Below, in pieces: positions 8,753-15,861 of a stretch of 16,935 bases of DNA; position 1 is the first letter of the stretch; each line of letters opens with the position of its first letter. Source of the DNA: Beroe ovata (lineage: Eukaryota > Ctenophora > Nuda > Beroida > Beroidae). A program made the translations under genes and the position numbers. The stretch spans positions 24,396 to 41,330 of the forward strand of contig CAMPET010000117.1 in the NCBI GenBank assembly GCA_946803715.1, in the 5' to 3' direction. Under the pieces are notes generated by a model. It saw nothing but the letters and a program-made list of their open reading frames with translations, made no database searches and was not told the DNA's origin.

Positions 8753-8957
8753 CGTAATATGTTAGCCCCAGAGAAAAGCAACGTCAAACATGTAAACAAT
8801 AGCAACAATCCGCTGCAGATCCGGTTGCTTTAAAACAATCTATTTTTAACTGCGCCGTTACGAAAGCATTAACGGTGACGAAACATTAGTTTCTCCTAAA
8901 TGACCAGTTCAATATGCCTGAAACTAGCGAGTGTTACAAGTACCACGTAATATAGCA
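8753..8957. other. Short spacer without recognisable gene
   Basis: AT-rich DNA between the hairpin and the E-box cluster, with no supported feature. TTAACTGCGCCGTTACGAAAGCATTAACGGTGACG near 8846-8880 contains inverted CCGTTA/TAACGG words. Confidence 0.5.
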
Positions 8958-9022
8958 GGTCATGTGACATAATAGAAGTGGTCATGTGACAATCAACTAT
9001 ACCACTATATGAGACACGTGAC
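8958..9022. promoter_or_regulatory. Cluster of M-/E-box-like sites before an ATG
   Basis: GGTCATGTGACA occurs at 8958-8969 and 8980-8991 (22-bp period), followed by CACGTGACC at 9014-9022 and TATATGAG between them and the next ATG (9029). TCATGTGAC and CACGTGAC match the core of MITF/TFE/USF-type sites. The arrangement, spaced sites, an AT-rich element and then an ATG, resembles a compact promoter, but the downstream frame is itself uncertain. Confidence 0.4.
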
Positions 9023-9028
9023 CTATTT

Positions 9029-9349
9029 ATGGCTCAATACTGTCAATGGGCAGAATCTATCACACTTCCACAGGATATTATATATTCTTCATGGAAACTA
9101 TCGTGGAAATACTCTATCATGGAAAATGGAAATATTCGCCAGAAAACGAGACCAAACAACAGACAAATAGGTGAAAAACAATCAGACTCACATGGAAGAC
9201 CTGATCTATGCACGAAAACAACCTGGTGTCTCTTAGCAACCGAACTCGAGGTCAGAGCAACTGAGCAACGCTTGGTAGTGAAGGCTGAAGTTCTGTTTAA
9301 ACAGACAAAAACAAACATGCGTCTTTCGACGGAATATGAGATGAAATGA
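9029..9349 (+). CDS. Unidentified 106-codon open frame
   Basis: An ATG-started frame ends in TGA at 9347-9349. It begins seven bases after the last site of the E-box-like cluster. The first half is polar and Trp/Ser-rich; the second half (from about residue 68) is a charged, Glu/Leu/Lys-rich stretch (LATELEVRATEQRLVVKAEV) that could be helical. There is no signal peptide, membrane segment or known motif. A TCTCTTAG inside it could be a splice acceptor, so only the 3' half might be exonic. An antisense frame of 91 codons overlaps it (9043-9318), so openness alone is weak evidence. Confidence 0.3.
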   Translation: MAQYCQWAESITLPQDIIYSSWKLSWKYSIMENGNIRQKTRPNNRQIGEKQSDSHGRPDLCTKTTWCLLATELEVRATEQRLVVKAEVLFKQTKTNMRLSTEYEMK

Positions 9350-9796
9350 AGATCTAGCCAATGTCAGACATCTCTTTTTCCGTACACTGAGATACATAAT
9401 AGCTGCATAAAGAGCATCTGCGTGGTCAATACAAAACCAGCTAACGTCCTATCAGAATATTTTGGGTTTATGTGGAACAGTCACGAATATATGATGAAGT
9501 AGATGGCGGATCACTAAGCCATCTCTACGACTCCGTGTTATCTATCCTAGGTGTCAGATCGCATCTGATAGGGTCTCATGTCAGTTAGAGAGGTGCTATA
9601 CCGAGATTATTGATATAGAGCTGAAGCGGTCAGATTTCCCACACGCTACAATGCTACACCGAGTGAGAAGGAGCAGTGGCAATGTGCATGTTGGGCGAAA
9701 TATAAGAGGAGGACACGATGCATGTCATGGTCTCTGAGGAATGTCGACCAATAAAATGGTATAACATGGTATCAGGTTTAGAGGTCAGCTTTCATA
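9350..9796. other. Spacer with broken plus-strand frames
   Basis: Two plus frames are open for about 40 codons near 9450-9580 and one near 9715-9828, but they are interrupted by stops. They may be decayed coding sequence linked with the frame that starts at 9840, or chance. ATGGTATAACATGGTAT near 9755-9772 is a short direct repeat. Confidence 0.35.
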
Positions 9797-9828
9797 TCAG
9801 ACATGTTTTTAATCAGACAAGTTTTTAA
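9797..9828. repeat. 16-bp tandem repeat just before the 9840 ATG
   Basis: TCAGACATGTTTTTAA (9797-9812) is followed immediately by TCAGACAAGTTTTTAA (9813-9828), 15 of 16 identical. A weaker third echo, GCTAGACAATAATGTTT, runs across the ATG at 9840. The position directly before the best open frame makes a regulatory role conceivable. Confidence 0.85.
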
Positions 9829-9839
9829 GCTAGACAATA

Positions 9840-10301
9840 ATGTTTCAAGTGTTATCAGGAGCAGCGGTTAGGCCACATTTAGATAATTATCACCTCAAAT
9901 TCATTAAGCATATGTCTACTATAGCTGATGCACATGTGGGTTTAGGGTTTATGAATTACCTCAACAACATCACTGATAAGCGTTACAATTCAGTAATTGG
10001 AACACTCAGACCAAGGGCTCAGCCAGTAGCCACTTTTTCAATGGTTTCACAACGCACTCATACCAGATATTTGGGAATCGGACCAAAACGTGCCCACAAT
10101 ACAATGCGTGTTTTATCAGGTTCTATATCAGGCACAAGTGCCACACTTCATTTGTTGAATGAGGATATTTATAACATGAGCTGGTCACAAGATAGGAGGA
10201 AATGGGTCTATACAACCGATAGCGACAAGCATCGCCATTCCGTTCTGCGCGCGGCTTGCATCAGCGGTCTAGCATCGCCAGACAACGAAAATACTGAATA
10301 A
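9840..10301 (+). CDS. Unidentified 153-codon intact open frame
   Basis: This is the best intact frame on the plus strand: ATG at 9840, TAA at 10299-10301, 153 residues, no low-complexity sequence and no frameshift. The translation is basic and His/Arg/Asn-rich, with GLGFMNYLNNITDKRYN near residue 37, a KR-containing stretch (RTHTRYLGIGPKRAHN) near residue 78 and a WSQDRRKWVY stretch near residue 120. There is no signal peptide or membrane segment. I do not recognise the family. A tandem 16-bp repeat lies immediately upstream. To its right a series of broken frames continues on the same strand, so it may be the least-damaged gene of an old intronless element. A chance frame of this length is still possible in 17 kb of two-strand sequence. 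Confidence 0.42.
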   Translation: MFQVLSGAAVRPHLDNYHLKFIKHMSTIADAHVGLGFMNYLNNITDKRYNSVIGTLRPRAQPVATFSMVSQRTHTRYLGIGPKRAHNTMRVLSGSISGTSATLHLLNEDIYNMSWSQDRRKWVYTTDSDKHRHSVLRAACISGLASPDNENTE

Positions 10302-10437
10302 GTATTTCTACCTTCAAAGGGAGCTGGGGGATAATATATAGTGTAAGTGCAAGAGATAAGTGAACCTGGTCCCTTAAACATTTAATCAATGCTAAACCTG
10401 CTTAAAAAAGTGTCTTGACAAATTTGATTCGTCTTAT

Positions 10438-10644
10438 ATGAGTCATATTGTAGCCAGAGACTATAAGCCATATCCCAAATAACAGATCGCAGCGGTCAAA
10501 GACAAATGATATCATGCTATTATACGTACTCACGACAAATCAAGACGGGCTAAGTTCGATAAATTGTTCATTTCAAGAAGTTTCGATGAAAATGGAAGAG
10601 GAAATGAATCCATTCAAAAATTAAACTGCTTCAGCCGTGCGTGA
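10438..10644 (+). pseudogene. Open frame with two internal stops, unidentified
   Basis: A frame starting at ATG 10438 (MSHIVARDYKPYPK) reads to TGA at 10642-10644, but has a TAA after about 14 codons and a TGA about nine codons later. Between and after these stops the composition is that of a soluble, charged protein (KSRRAKFDKLFISRSFDENG). If genuine, it is a decayed gene continuing the plus-strand series that begins at 9840. No family is recognised, and the short length leaves chance as a real alternative. Confidence 0.25.
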
Positions 10645-10900
10645 CTAATAAAATGTGTGAATTGGGGAAGGAGAGCGAATGGCTTGACTCACGACTGATA
10701 TTGTGCTAAATGAATGATGTCCATCCATCCACACAGAGATTTCACACGTCACAGACAGACAGACACGCACACATACCTACACAACTGGGGGTACAAGTCA
10801 CCCAATAATTGGATATCGTTTGACAGACTCTGTTTTTGAACATCTCTCTTATAAAAAAGAAATACGATAACACGATAATAATACGATAATAAGTACAAAG
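10645..10900. other. Spacer with short CAGA/CACA simple repeat
   Basis: It contains a (CAGA)n/(CA)n patch at about 10748-10785 and an AT-rich stretch with three ACGATAA-type words at 10863-10890. No gene is supported. Confidence 0.6.
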
Positions 10901-10934
10901 GGTAACAAGGATCCGCAGGTAACAAGGATCCGCG
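10901..10934. repeat. Two 17-bp tandem repeats
   Basis: GGTAACAAGGATCCGCA (10901-10917) is followed by GGTAACAAGGATCCGCG (10918-10934), 16 of 17 identical. It is GC-richer than its surroundings and lies about 50 bp before the ATG at 10985. A passing likeness to the GTAACAAGG word at the 3' end of small-subunit rRNA does not extend further. Confidence 0.9.
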
Positions 10935-10984
10935 GCTCGCGGGATTAAGGATATGACCTCACTCCGTAGATATCACAGATAACA

Positions 10985-11197
10985 ATGACGTATCCCGTGA
11001 TTAGAGTGACGGTATATGGTTTGTCCACCACAATTTACTGCAGATGTAATCTAGTACGGAAAGATATTACTGGATACAGGATGCGAGCAGCTGCACCAGG
11101 TGGCAGATATGATCACGACAAAATCAAGGAAATTCCACATCGAATTGATCTAGATCAAAACCCATCATTTTTGCGGGGCACCAATTTTACATTTTGA
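10985..11197 (+). CDS. Unidentified 70-codon open frame
   Basis: ATG at 10985, TGA at 11195-11197. The N-terminal third is beta-prone and hydrophobic (MTYPVIRVTVYGLSTTIYC), the remainder charged (GGRYDHDKIKEIPHRIDLDQ). There is no signal peptide in the usual sense and no motif I recognise. After the stop, other plus frames remain open for 30-55 codons (for example around 11224-11388), which fits a longer ancestral gene broken by frame changes. It is short enough to be chance. Confidence 0.3.
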   Translation: MTYPVIRVTVYGLSTTIYCRCNLVRKDITGYRMRAAAPGGRYDHDKIKEIPHRIDLDQNPSFLRGTNFTF

Positions 11198-11214
11198 GGA
11201 AGTCGTGAAAAATA

Positions 11215-11256
11215 TCGCACGTGAAATTATCTGGTTTCAAAATTGACCACGTGCGA
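11215..11256. repeat. 9-bp inverted repeat containing two CACGTG sites
   Basis: TCGCACGTG (11215-11223) and CACGTGCGA (11248-11256) are exact reverse complements 24 bp apart. Each contains the E-box CACGTG. They could form a weak stem or act as paired binding sites. Confidence 0.8.
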
Positions 11257-11578
11257 GATGTGAATTGGGATTCAATCGGTGTTTCCGTCGCCTACAATCA
11301 GGATGACAGTAGAATGGAGAACTGCAGTCGCTGTATAGGGTATGACATTAATCATTTGTCTGGTACCCCAGGTTACGACGAAATCTGAATGAAGCTGGTA
11401 TAGGAATCGCTAAACTTGAAACTGACTCGTTGAAATCGTACTCTGTTACAGGATCAATTATTAAACGAATCAAATGATAAGTGACAAAATGACAGTTGTA
11501 ACCACCAGAATACGTAATGCGTCGACAATAGGTGCCGAAATTCGTAATGCTACGCGACGGCGATCAAATTAAAAATAC

Positions 11579-11583
11579 TCAAC
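11579..11583. repeat. Left target-site duplication TCAAC
   Basis: TCAAC directly precedes the left terminal repeat and is matched by TCAAC at 11696-11700 directly after the right one. Confidence 0.85.
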
Positions 11584-11695
11584 CACCCCCTGTACGCGCG
11601 GGCACGTTNTGGCTACTGTTGAAGCGGCGCGATTGAATTTTGCTAGAAAAGCTGCGCAAAAGTACTAGCAAACGTGCCCGCGCGTACAGGGGGTG
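11584..11695. mobile_element. MITE with perfect 25-bp TIRs and TCAAC target duplication
   Basis: The left terminal repeat (11584-11608) starts CACCCCCTGTACGCGCGG and ends GGCACGTT. The right one (11671-11695) is its exact reverse complement over all 25 bases. The element is 112 bp with a 62-bp interior that is too small to encode a transposase, so it is non-autonomous. It is flanked by a 5-bp direct repeat TCAAC (11579-11583 and 11696-11700), as expected for a target-site duplication. A 5-bp duplication with ends starting CAC is known for the Transib superfamily, relatives of RAG1, so that is the leading guess; the rest of the end does not match the CACWRTG Transib consensus, so the superfamily is open. 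An N at 11609 abuts the left arm. Identical arms suggest a young insertion. The insertion plus duplication adds 117 bp. Confidence 0.87.
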
Positions 11696-11700
11696 TCAAC
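11696..11700. repeat. Right target-site duplication TCAAC
   Basis: TCAAC directly follows the right terminal repeat and matches 11579-11583. Confidence 0.85.
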
Positions 11701-11779
11701 GTATCGTTATGTTACGCAACACTCATACCAAACGTGCCCTATATCAATGAGCTACGTCACTGCATTCATTATAGTTGGA

Positions 11780-12097
11780 ATGATGAGAGACGTGAAAATT
11801 GATAATTCAATAATTCGTACCACGGGACCTCGAACGTACCTGGCATCGGCAGTACGTCATGTGTGATCAGGGTTGCAAATTGACAATGACAACGAGTTGA
11901 ACTGTGACATGGGAAAACGCATTCACTGCAGGGGGATGACATACATACTGCGAGCATGGAATGTTGAGCACTGCGATCGCATCTTGGATAAAAGCCCCGG
12001 AATTTTCCTGTGCGGATTCTGTGTTATTGGACAAAGGCTAAGCAAGATTACAACTGACGTGGAGGGAAGCTTTCTGCTGTACAGTGATAGACCTTGA
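11780..12097 (+). pseudogene. Open frame with one in-frame TGA, unidentified
   Basis: From ATG 11780 the frame reads to TGA at 12095-12097 with a single TGA at 11864-11866; the part after that stop is an uninterrupted 77 codons. It begins about 80 bp after the miniature element. The translation is Cys-containing and mixed (for example KRIHCRGMTYILRAWNVEH and PGIFLCGFCVIGQRLSKI) with a short hydrophobic stretch near the end, too short to call a membrane helix. No family is recognised. One stop in 105 codons suggests a recently broken gene or a chance alignment of two short frames. Confidence 0.3.
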
Positions 12098-12249
12098 AGA
12101 GATGGACAAAATAGATAAGTGTATCATGGAGTAAATGTAGAATGTATTATAATGTACGAGTAATGTACAATGTGCACTTCTTTTGGTCCAGATAAATCAA
12201 AAAACGAAAAATAAACACAGAAAAGTTTTCTCATCAATCATTTTCAAGA

Positions 12250-12487
12250 ATGCGACTTGATAACATGAAACAGACCGCGGAGCGCAACTTTTCATACCAT
12301 CCATATCAGAAATCAGACTCATTTTGACGCTGATTGGTTCAAGAATATCATCGCCGAGCGCTTGCCAAAGGCCCACAAATACAGGAATTGTTCCATATTA
12401 TACTTGCCTGATGAATCACACACAATATATTGGCAGAGTGGAGGTATAAGTGGCGCCAATGAGTCTTCCGAAACAAGAGGGTTTTGA
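12250..12487 (+). pseudogene. Coding-like sequence with a frame change at a T run
   Basis: A frame open before and through ATG 12250 stops at TGA 12325-12327, directly at a TTTT run (12322-12325). One base over, the neighbouring frame is open from before this point to TGA 12485-12487. Both parts look like soluble, charged protein (DNMKQTAERNFSYHPYQ before; KNIIAERLPKAHKYRNC after). A one-base indel in the T run, as mutation or sequencing error, would join them. The minus strand is also open here for 75 codons (12319-12546), which tempers the claim. No family is recognised. Confidence 0.28.
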
Positions 12488-12575
12488 AAATAAAGCTTTT
12501 GTAATCTAATTTCATAATATGTGTGATAAGAAGTGACAACTTTCAAAATGCATCACGACCCGTAGGCATACATGG

Positions 12576-12576
12576 A

Positions 12577-12625
<49 letters not shown>

Positions 12626-12627
12626 GT
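12576..12627. repeat. GT microsatellite
   Basis: A long (GT)n tract with one TTT and one GCG interruption. The Cys/Val run on plus and His/Thr run on minus extend neighbouring frames artificially, including a 211-codon minus frame (12553-13188) that is not annotated. Confidence 0.95.
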
Positions 12628-12921
12628 AGAAAATTGTCCTACTGACAAAAGCAGGGGGGTTAATACTAGCCGTTTTATTTTCAAAAACAATACTCTATGG
12701 AGTAAATCGACTAAGCCGCGCGAGGAGCAGTACTCAAGTTGTGTGTCACTATATACCAATATGGATAAAAGCCACACAAACATGAGTATCACTGAGGACA
12801 TTGTATCCCTTATCTCACACAGACACACGTGTGTATCGTGATTGTGTCGCATATGACTGTCACGTATCCAACATGAACTCTCGTAACAAATCCCGAGCCA
12901 GTGCATGCATGAGGTCATGGA
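12628..12921. other. Spacer with open frames on both strands
   Basis: The plus frame following the microsatellite stays open to 12841 and the minus strand is open throughout. I see no motif that favours either. A CACGTG lies at 12826-12831 within ACACACGTGTGT. Confidence 0.4.
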
Positions 12922-13110
12922 ATGTGTGACAATCCTACAGAAACCCAACTCTATGGATGTGATCAGTGCAAAGTGACAGAACACCGCGGTCGTCTGATGA
13001 AGTGTATGTTTTATGAAGGAGCAATGGATCATAACCGGACTATTGCGGGAACAGCCAAGGTTACTGTAGGATGTAAAAACGTGGTTTTGATTACGCTGAG
13101 CAACCGATGA
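12922..13110 (+). CDS. Unidentified 62-codon open frame
   Basis: ATG at 12922, TGA at 13108-13110. It contains CDQC and several other cysteines (residues near 2, 13, 16, 29 and 51) but not in an arrangement I recognise as a finger or knot. It overlaps a longer antisense frame. It may be part of the plus-strand series of broken frames or chance. Confidence 0.22.
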   Translation: MCDNPTETQLYGCDQCKVTEHRGRLMKCMFYEGAMDHNRTIAGTAKVTVGCKNVVLITLSNR

Positions 13111-13510
13111 AGGATTACAGCCTGAGAACACTGTCACGAGGAAGTTACTCGAAGGAGCAACATATATAAGCAACAACAAGAGCAACAACTGATACTTAAA
13201 GGAGACGATCTGAGTGATGGCAGCCCGGGTATAAATACACGATGCAACATTTATATAACTGCATGACCTATTCCTTGCATGTCAAGCGTTATGTTTGGGC
13301 ACCTAGCAACAGTCAAATGCTGCTAGCTACGTAACAAAGCATTCATTCTTATATAATTGGTCTGTTTGGAAACTATCAAGTTGCACTAGACGCCCCAAAT
13401 TGAGGCAAATTACGCCATCTTTTTGAGCTGAGGTAAGTTAAAAGTTACAAGAGATGCGGACCTGATATGAGCTCTCATAAGGACCAAACAGCACAAGGTA
13501 TGCCTGGTAA
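13111..13510. other. Region with broken plus-strand frames
   Basis: Plus frames of 30-45 codons alternate between all three registers (for example near 13230-13330). CAACAACAAGAGCAACAAC at about 13170-13188 is a small CAA-rich patch. No start, stop or splice structure can be supported. Confidence 0.35.
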
Positions 13511-14169
13511 GATGAGAATCATGAGTATGTGTCCTTGAACGTGAGACATAGCAGTTCAAATGGTGTGACAGCAGCATTAATATTTCAGAATTTAATCAAG
13601 TCATATCACATAAGTAGAACAATGTGTGAATCGTATAAGATCGACCACCATGCACCGCATAGTTCTGAGACGACAGTTTTTGAAGGGCGACGAATATATA
13701 ATTTCTAAAATTAGAACACGAAGCTCGTGACATGAGTATATTTATAGGTAGCAAGTGTCAAATTCAAATTGAATTCATGTCAACTACAATACTGTCATCA
13801 TCTATGATTATGGAGAGACAGCAACAATCAACATTCACATTGCAAATTGATAAAAAGCAGACGTTCAATTACAGCGGACAATTGACATATGTTCGGGATT
13901 ACATAACACAGAGCTGAACAATGGAAAATTACGCAATTGACAATTTGACATCGTTTGAGGTATATTTGACATCGTTTGAGATAGCCAGTACTGGAGATAA
14001 AACAGCTCGTTATTCCGCTACTTCACTCGCGCAGCTCTTATTTATGGGAGGGGTGACACATGAAAATGACATCCTCCTCGCGGCGAAATTGGAAGACTCA
14101 AATTCGGCTATAGGATGGTATCCTACTATTCTGAGGTATAATCTATCCTTAGGTATCATCAATCATTGA
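13511..14169 (+). pseudogene. Decayed coding-like segment, several frames
   Basis: One plus frame is open for about 63 codons from 13511 to a TAA near 13699. A second register is open from about 13700 through ATG 13732 to TGA 13915-13917, then continues without change from ATG 13921 to TGA 14167-14169, giving about 155 codons with one internal stop. The second part contains two in-frame copies of a 7-residue repeat (LTSFEVY/LTSFEIA) from a 21-bp duplication at 13945-13980. The composition is that of an ordinary soluble protein; minus-strand frames are short here, unlike in most of the window. Either two small adjacent genes or one gene with a TGA is possible. No family is recognised. Confidence 0.35.
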
Positions 14170-14705
14170 TATTTGGAAACTGGAAATGAAGCAGATCAAA
14201 TATCACAAGGCGTAGCCCCTGCAGTAATCGTTTGACGCTGCGCGAATAATCGATAATGTACATGAACGATAGGTATCAAACATTGGAATTCCATCGACAT
14301 CCAAAATCGCATTATGGGCTGTCAAATTCTAATAAACCTTTACACGTGCAAAATAACAATCGTCGGAGATCCTGTGATAATCACATATCAGAGTGGTCAA
14401 TGGTCATGTCAAATTTGAAAATCCTCTGGAACCGATAAAAGTTCCAGATCAGTCCAAAATTCATTATACTGATCAGTGCTCAGTAGTGGACCTGAAGGCT
14501 GATCATCTTGTAAGTGGAATTAACCGTGGTTCATGATTGAGCACTTCTCATGGGCCTATCAGTTGGACAGTATCCAATCTGTCGAAATTCGACTCATGGG
14601 TCGTTCATCAAAATTACTCCAATTATCTTATGACAGTTTCATAATTCGGATCTCAGCTACCATAAAGGTTTCAGTGCTTTTCATTTGGGTTCATTCAATC
14701 AATTA
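14170..14705 (+). pseudogene. Continuation of the same register with multiple stops
   Basis: The register of 13732-14169 continues with longer open pieces at about 14257-14418 and 14533-14703, interrupted mainly by TGA. The pieces are hydrophobic/beta-rich (for example RIMGCQILINLYTCKITI). A competing ATG-started frame (14256-14438) in another register is Asn/Arg/His-rich and looks like an out-of-frame reading. This is weak evidence for decayed coding sequence; chance remains possible. Confidence 0.22.
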
Positions 14706-15210
14706 AAGTGTCATAGGTGACAGCAGATGCAATGGCATGTGCTATAACAGCGATGACCATTGACCATATTCTAAAGTTGACCATATTCAACTACTCCTTC
14801 AAGAACACAGTTATAGAGTAGAGTTAGGAGCTTTGGAAGCAACAGAGCAACAACCCCTGATGATACCCTTGATATGCTCAACTTTAACATAGAGAGAATG
14901 GTAAAGTTTCATCGTATTGGAAAACAAGGCACAATTACAGATGGTCTTACAGCAAAAGAGGGGGTCGACAAGCTAATCAGTTAATTATTGTGACTGGTAC
15001 TGAATGGTACCACGATAGACTCAGCTGCCAAGTTCAATAATGGCAAATTGAAACTTTATCGAGGAGAATTTCCAATATTTCAGGAGGAGTAATTTGGACG
15101 TAGTCTGAATGGAGACTTGGATGAGAAAGTAAGACAGTGAGAAACTTTGTACGAGCTCAGGAAACGCAAAGAGGAAGAAATCGACAAAAATCTCGGATAA
15201 AAAAATACAC
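14706..15210 (+). pseudogene. Coding-like track with frame changes
   Basis: Open pieces follow each other in different registers: one from 14717, one from 14776 to about 14860, and one from 14859 with stops at a TAA and TGA near 14980 and then TAA near 15090. The third piece reads like a soluble, charged protein (MLNFNIERMVKFHRIGKQ) and ends in a Lys/Glu-rich stretch (ETLYELRKRKEEEIDKNLG). A 12-bp direct repeat with a 17-bp period (TTGACCATATTC at 14760-14771 and 14777-14788) lies exactly where the register changes, and 17 bp is not a multiple of three. No family is recognised. The minus strand also has an 82-codon frame here (15021-15269), Phe/Ser/Leu-rich. Confidence 0.3.
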
Positions 15211-15256
15211 TTTGAGTAGGAAAATAACACAGATCTACATAGTCGTGACAAAATAT

Positions 15257-15861
15257 GAGGAACAATCAAGAGTGATGAAAGAAAGAATGCTGGCGTGAAG
15301 CTGTTCGTCTTTCCTGTGGAATTTGACAGTGAGTAAAATGATAAAGCGCGATAATTAGCAGATTACACACTGTCAAATCCTTCACATGATATAATTATAT
15401 ACACAGCTGATATTGGAAACGAGATTTGACAACCTATCATAGAAAACGTGACATCGCGCATGTCCGTTGCATGATATGATTCTATAGAGTACTTAACGAA
15501 AGGAGATCAGCCGGACTGGCTAATGAGTTAATGAGGTGCTAATTATAGCGAAAAGATCGCGTTTACGAAGTATGACAAAACGTCATAGTTTCTATGATAG
15601 TGGAACACGTAACAATCCTTGGTACACATTGACAGCTCGACTTAAATACTATTTCACGCGCTTTGAACGCTATTATACTTCAATTATAATTTATCCGCGT
15701 TGACGTCAAATACTGCACACACTCTGTCGTTAACAATCACTGTCACACGCAAAGTACGTCTCAGCTACGCACTGCATGCTGTAAATGTGAAACTCATTGT
15801 TGAAAACGAGACATACAGACAAAATTTTCAAGTAACAAAAATAGTAACTAGGACTGCTCTA
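15257..15861 (+). pseudogene. Coding-like track, end of the plus-strand series
   Basis: One register is readable from about 15257 to TAG 15586-15588 with six or so stops (first TAA 15334-15336). A second is open from before ATG 15572 to TGA 15701-15703, and the first register is open again from about 15680 to 15861. Pieces include KNAGVKLFVFPVEFDSE, a Tyr/Arg-rich stretch around 15640-15690 and a beta-strand-like stretch near 15735-15830 (SLTITVTRKVRLSYAL). The pattern fits an old gene broken by stops and small indels. No family is recognised; the assignment rests on composition alone. Confidence 0.28.

Larger units (their letters stand above)
11516..11720. repeat. Three diverged CGTAATGC-type repeats flanking the MITE
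   Basis: Three similar short segments occur: ATACGTAATGCGTCGAC near 11510-11526, ATTCGTAATGCTACGCGAC near 11539-11558, and TATCGTTATGTTACGCAAC near 11702-11720. The second and third agree at about 14 of 17 core positions and lie on either side of the miniature element, so they were closer together before its insertion. They may be coding repeats or a small diverged tandem array. Confidence 0.5.

Noticed and set aside
9043-9318. 91-codon minus-strand frame antisense to 9029-9349
   Set aside because: The plus frame follows a promoter-like array and has a more protein-like second half. The antisense frame is Cys/Phe/Ser-rich without motifs.
10901-10934. Remnant of the 3' end of small-subunit rRNA
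   Set aside because: Only about ten bases agree (GGTAACAAGG), and the rest is explained by a tandem 17-bp repeat.
12553-13188. 211-codon minus-strand open frame
   Set aside because: Its C-terminal part is a His/Thr run from the GT microsatellite, and the rest is Cys/Ser/His-rich and antisense to other open frames. There is no motif or start evidence.
14352-14373. Short TIVGDP-like peptide as evidence for a phage structural protein
   Set aside because: Six residues in a broken frame are far too short to assign homology.
13732-14740. Alternative genetic code in which TGA is read as an amino acid
   Set aside because: TGA is the commonest stop in this register, but TAA also occurs and neighbouring pieces change frame, so decay is a simpler explanation. 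A few stops are not enough to infer recoding.
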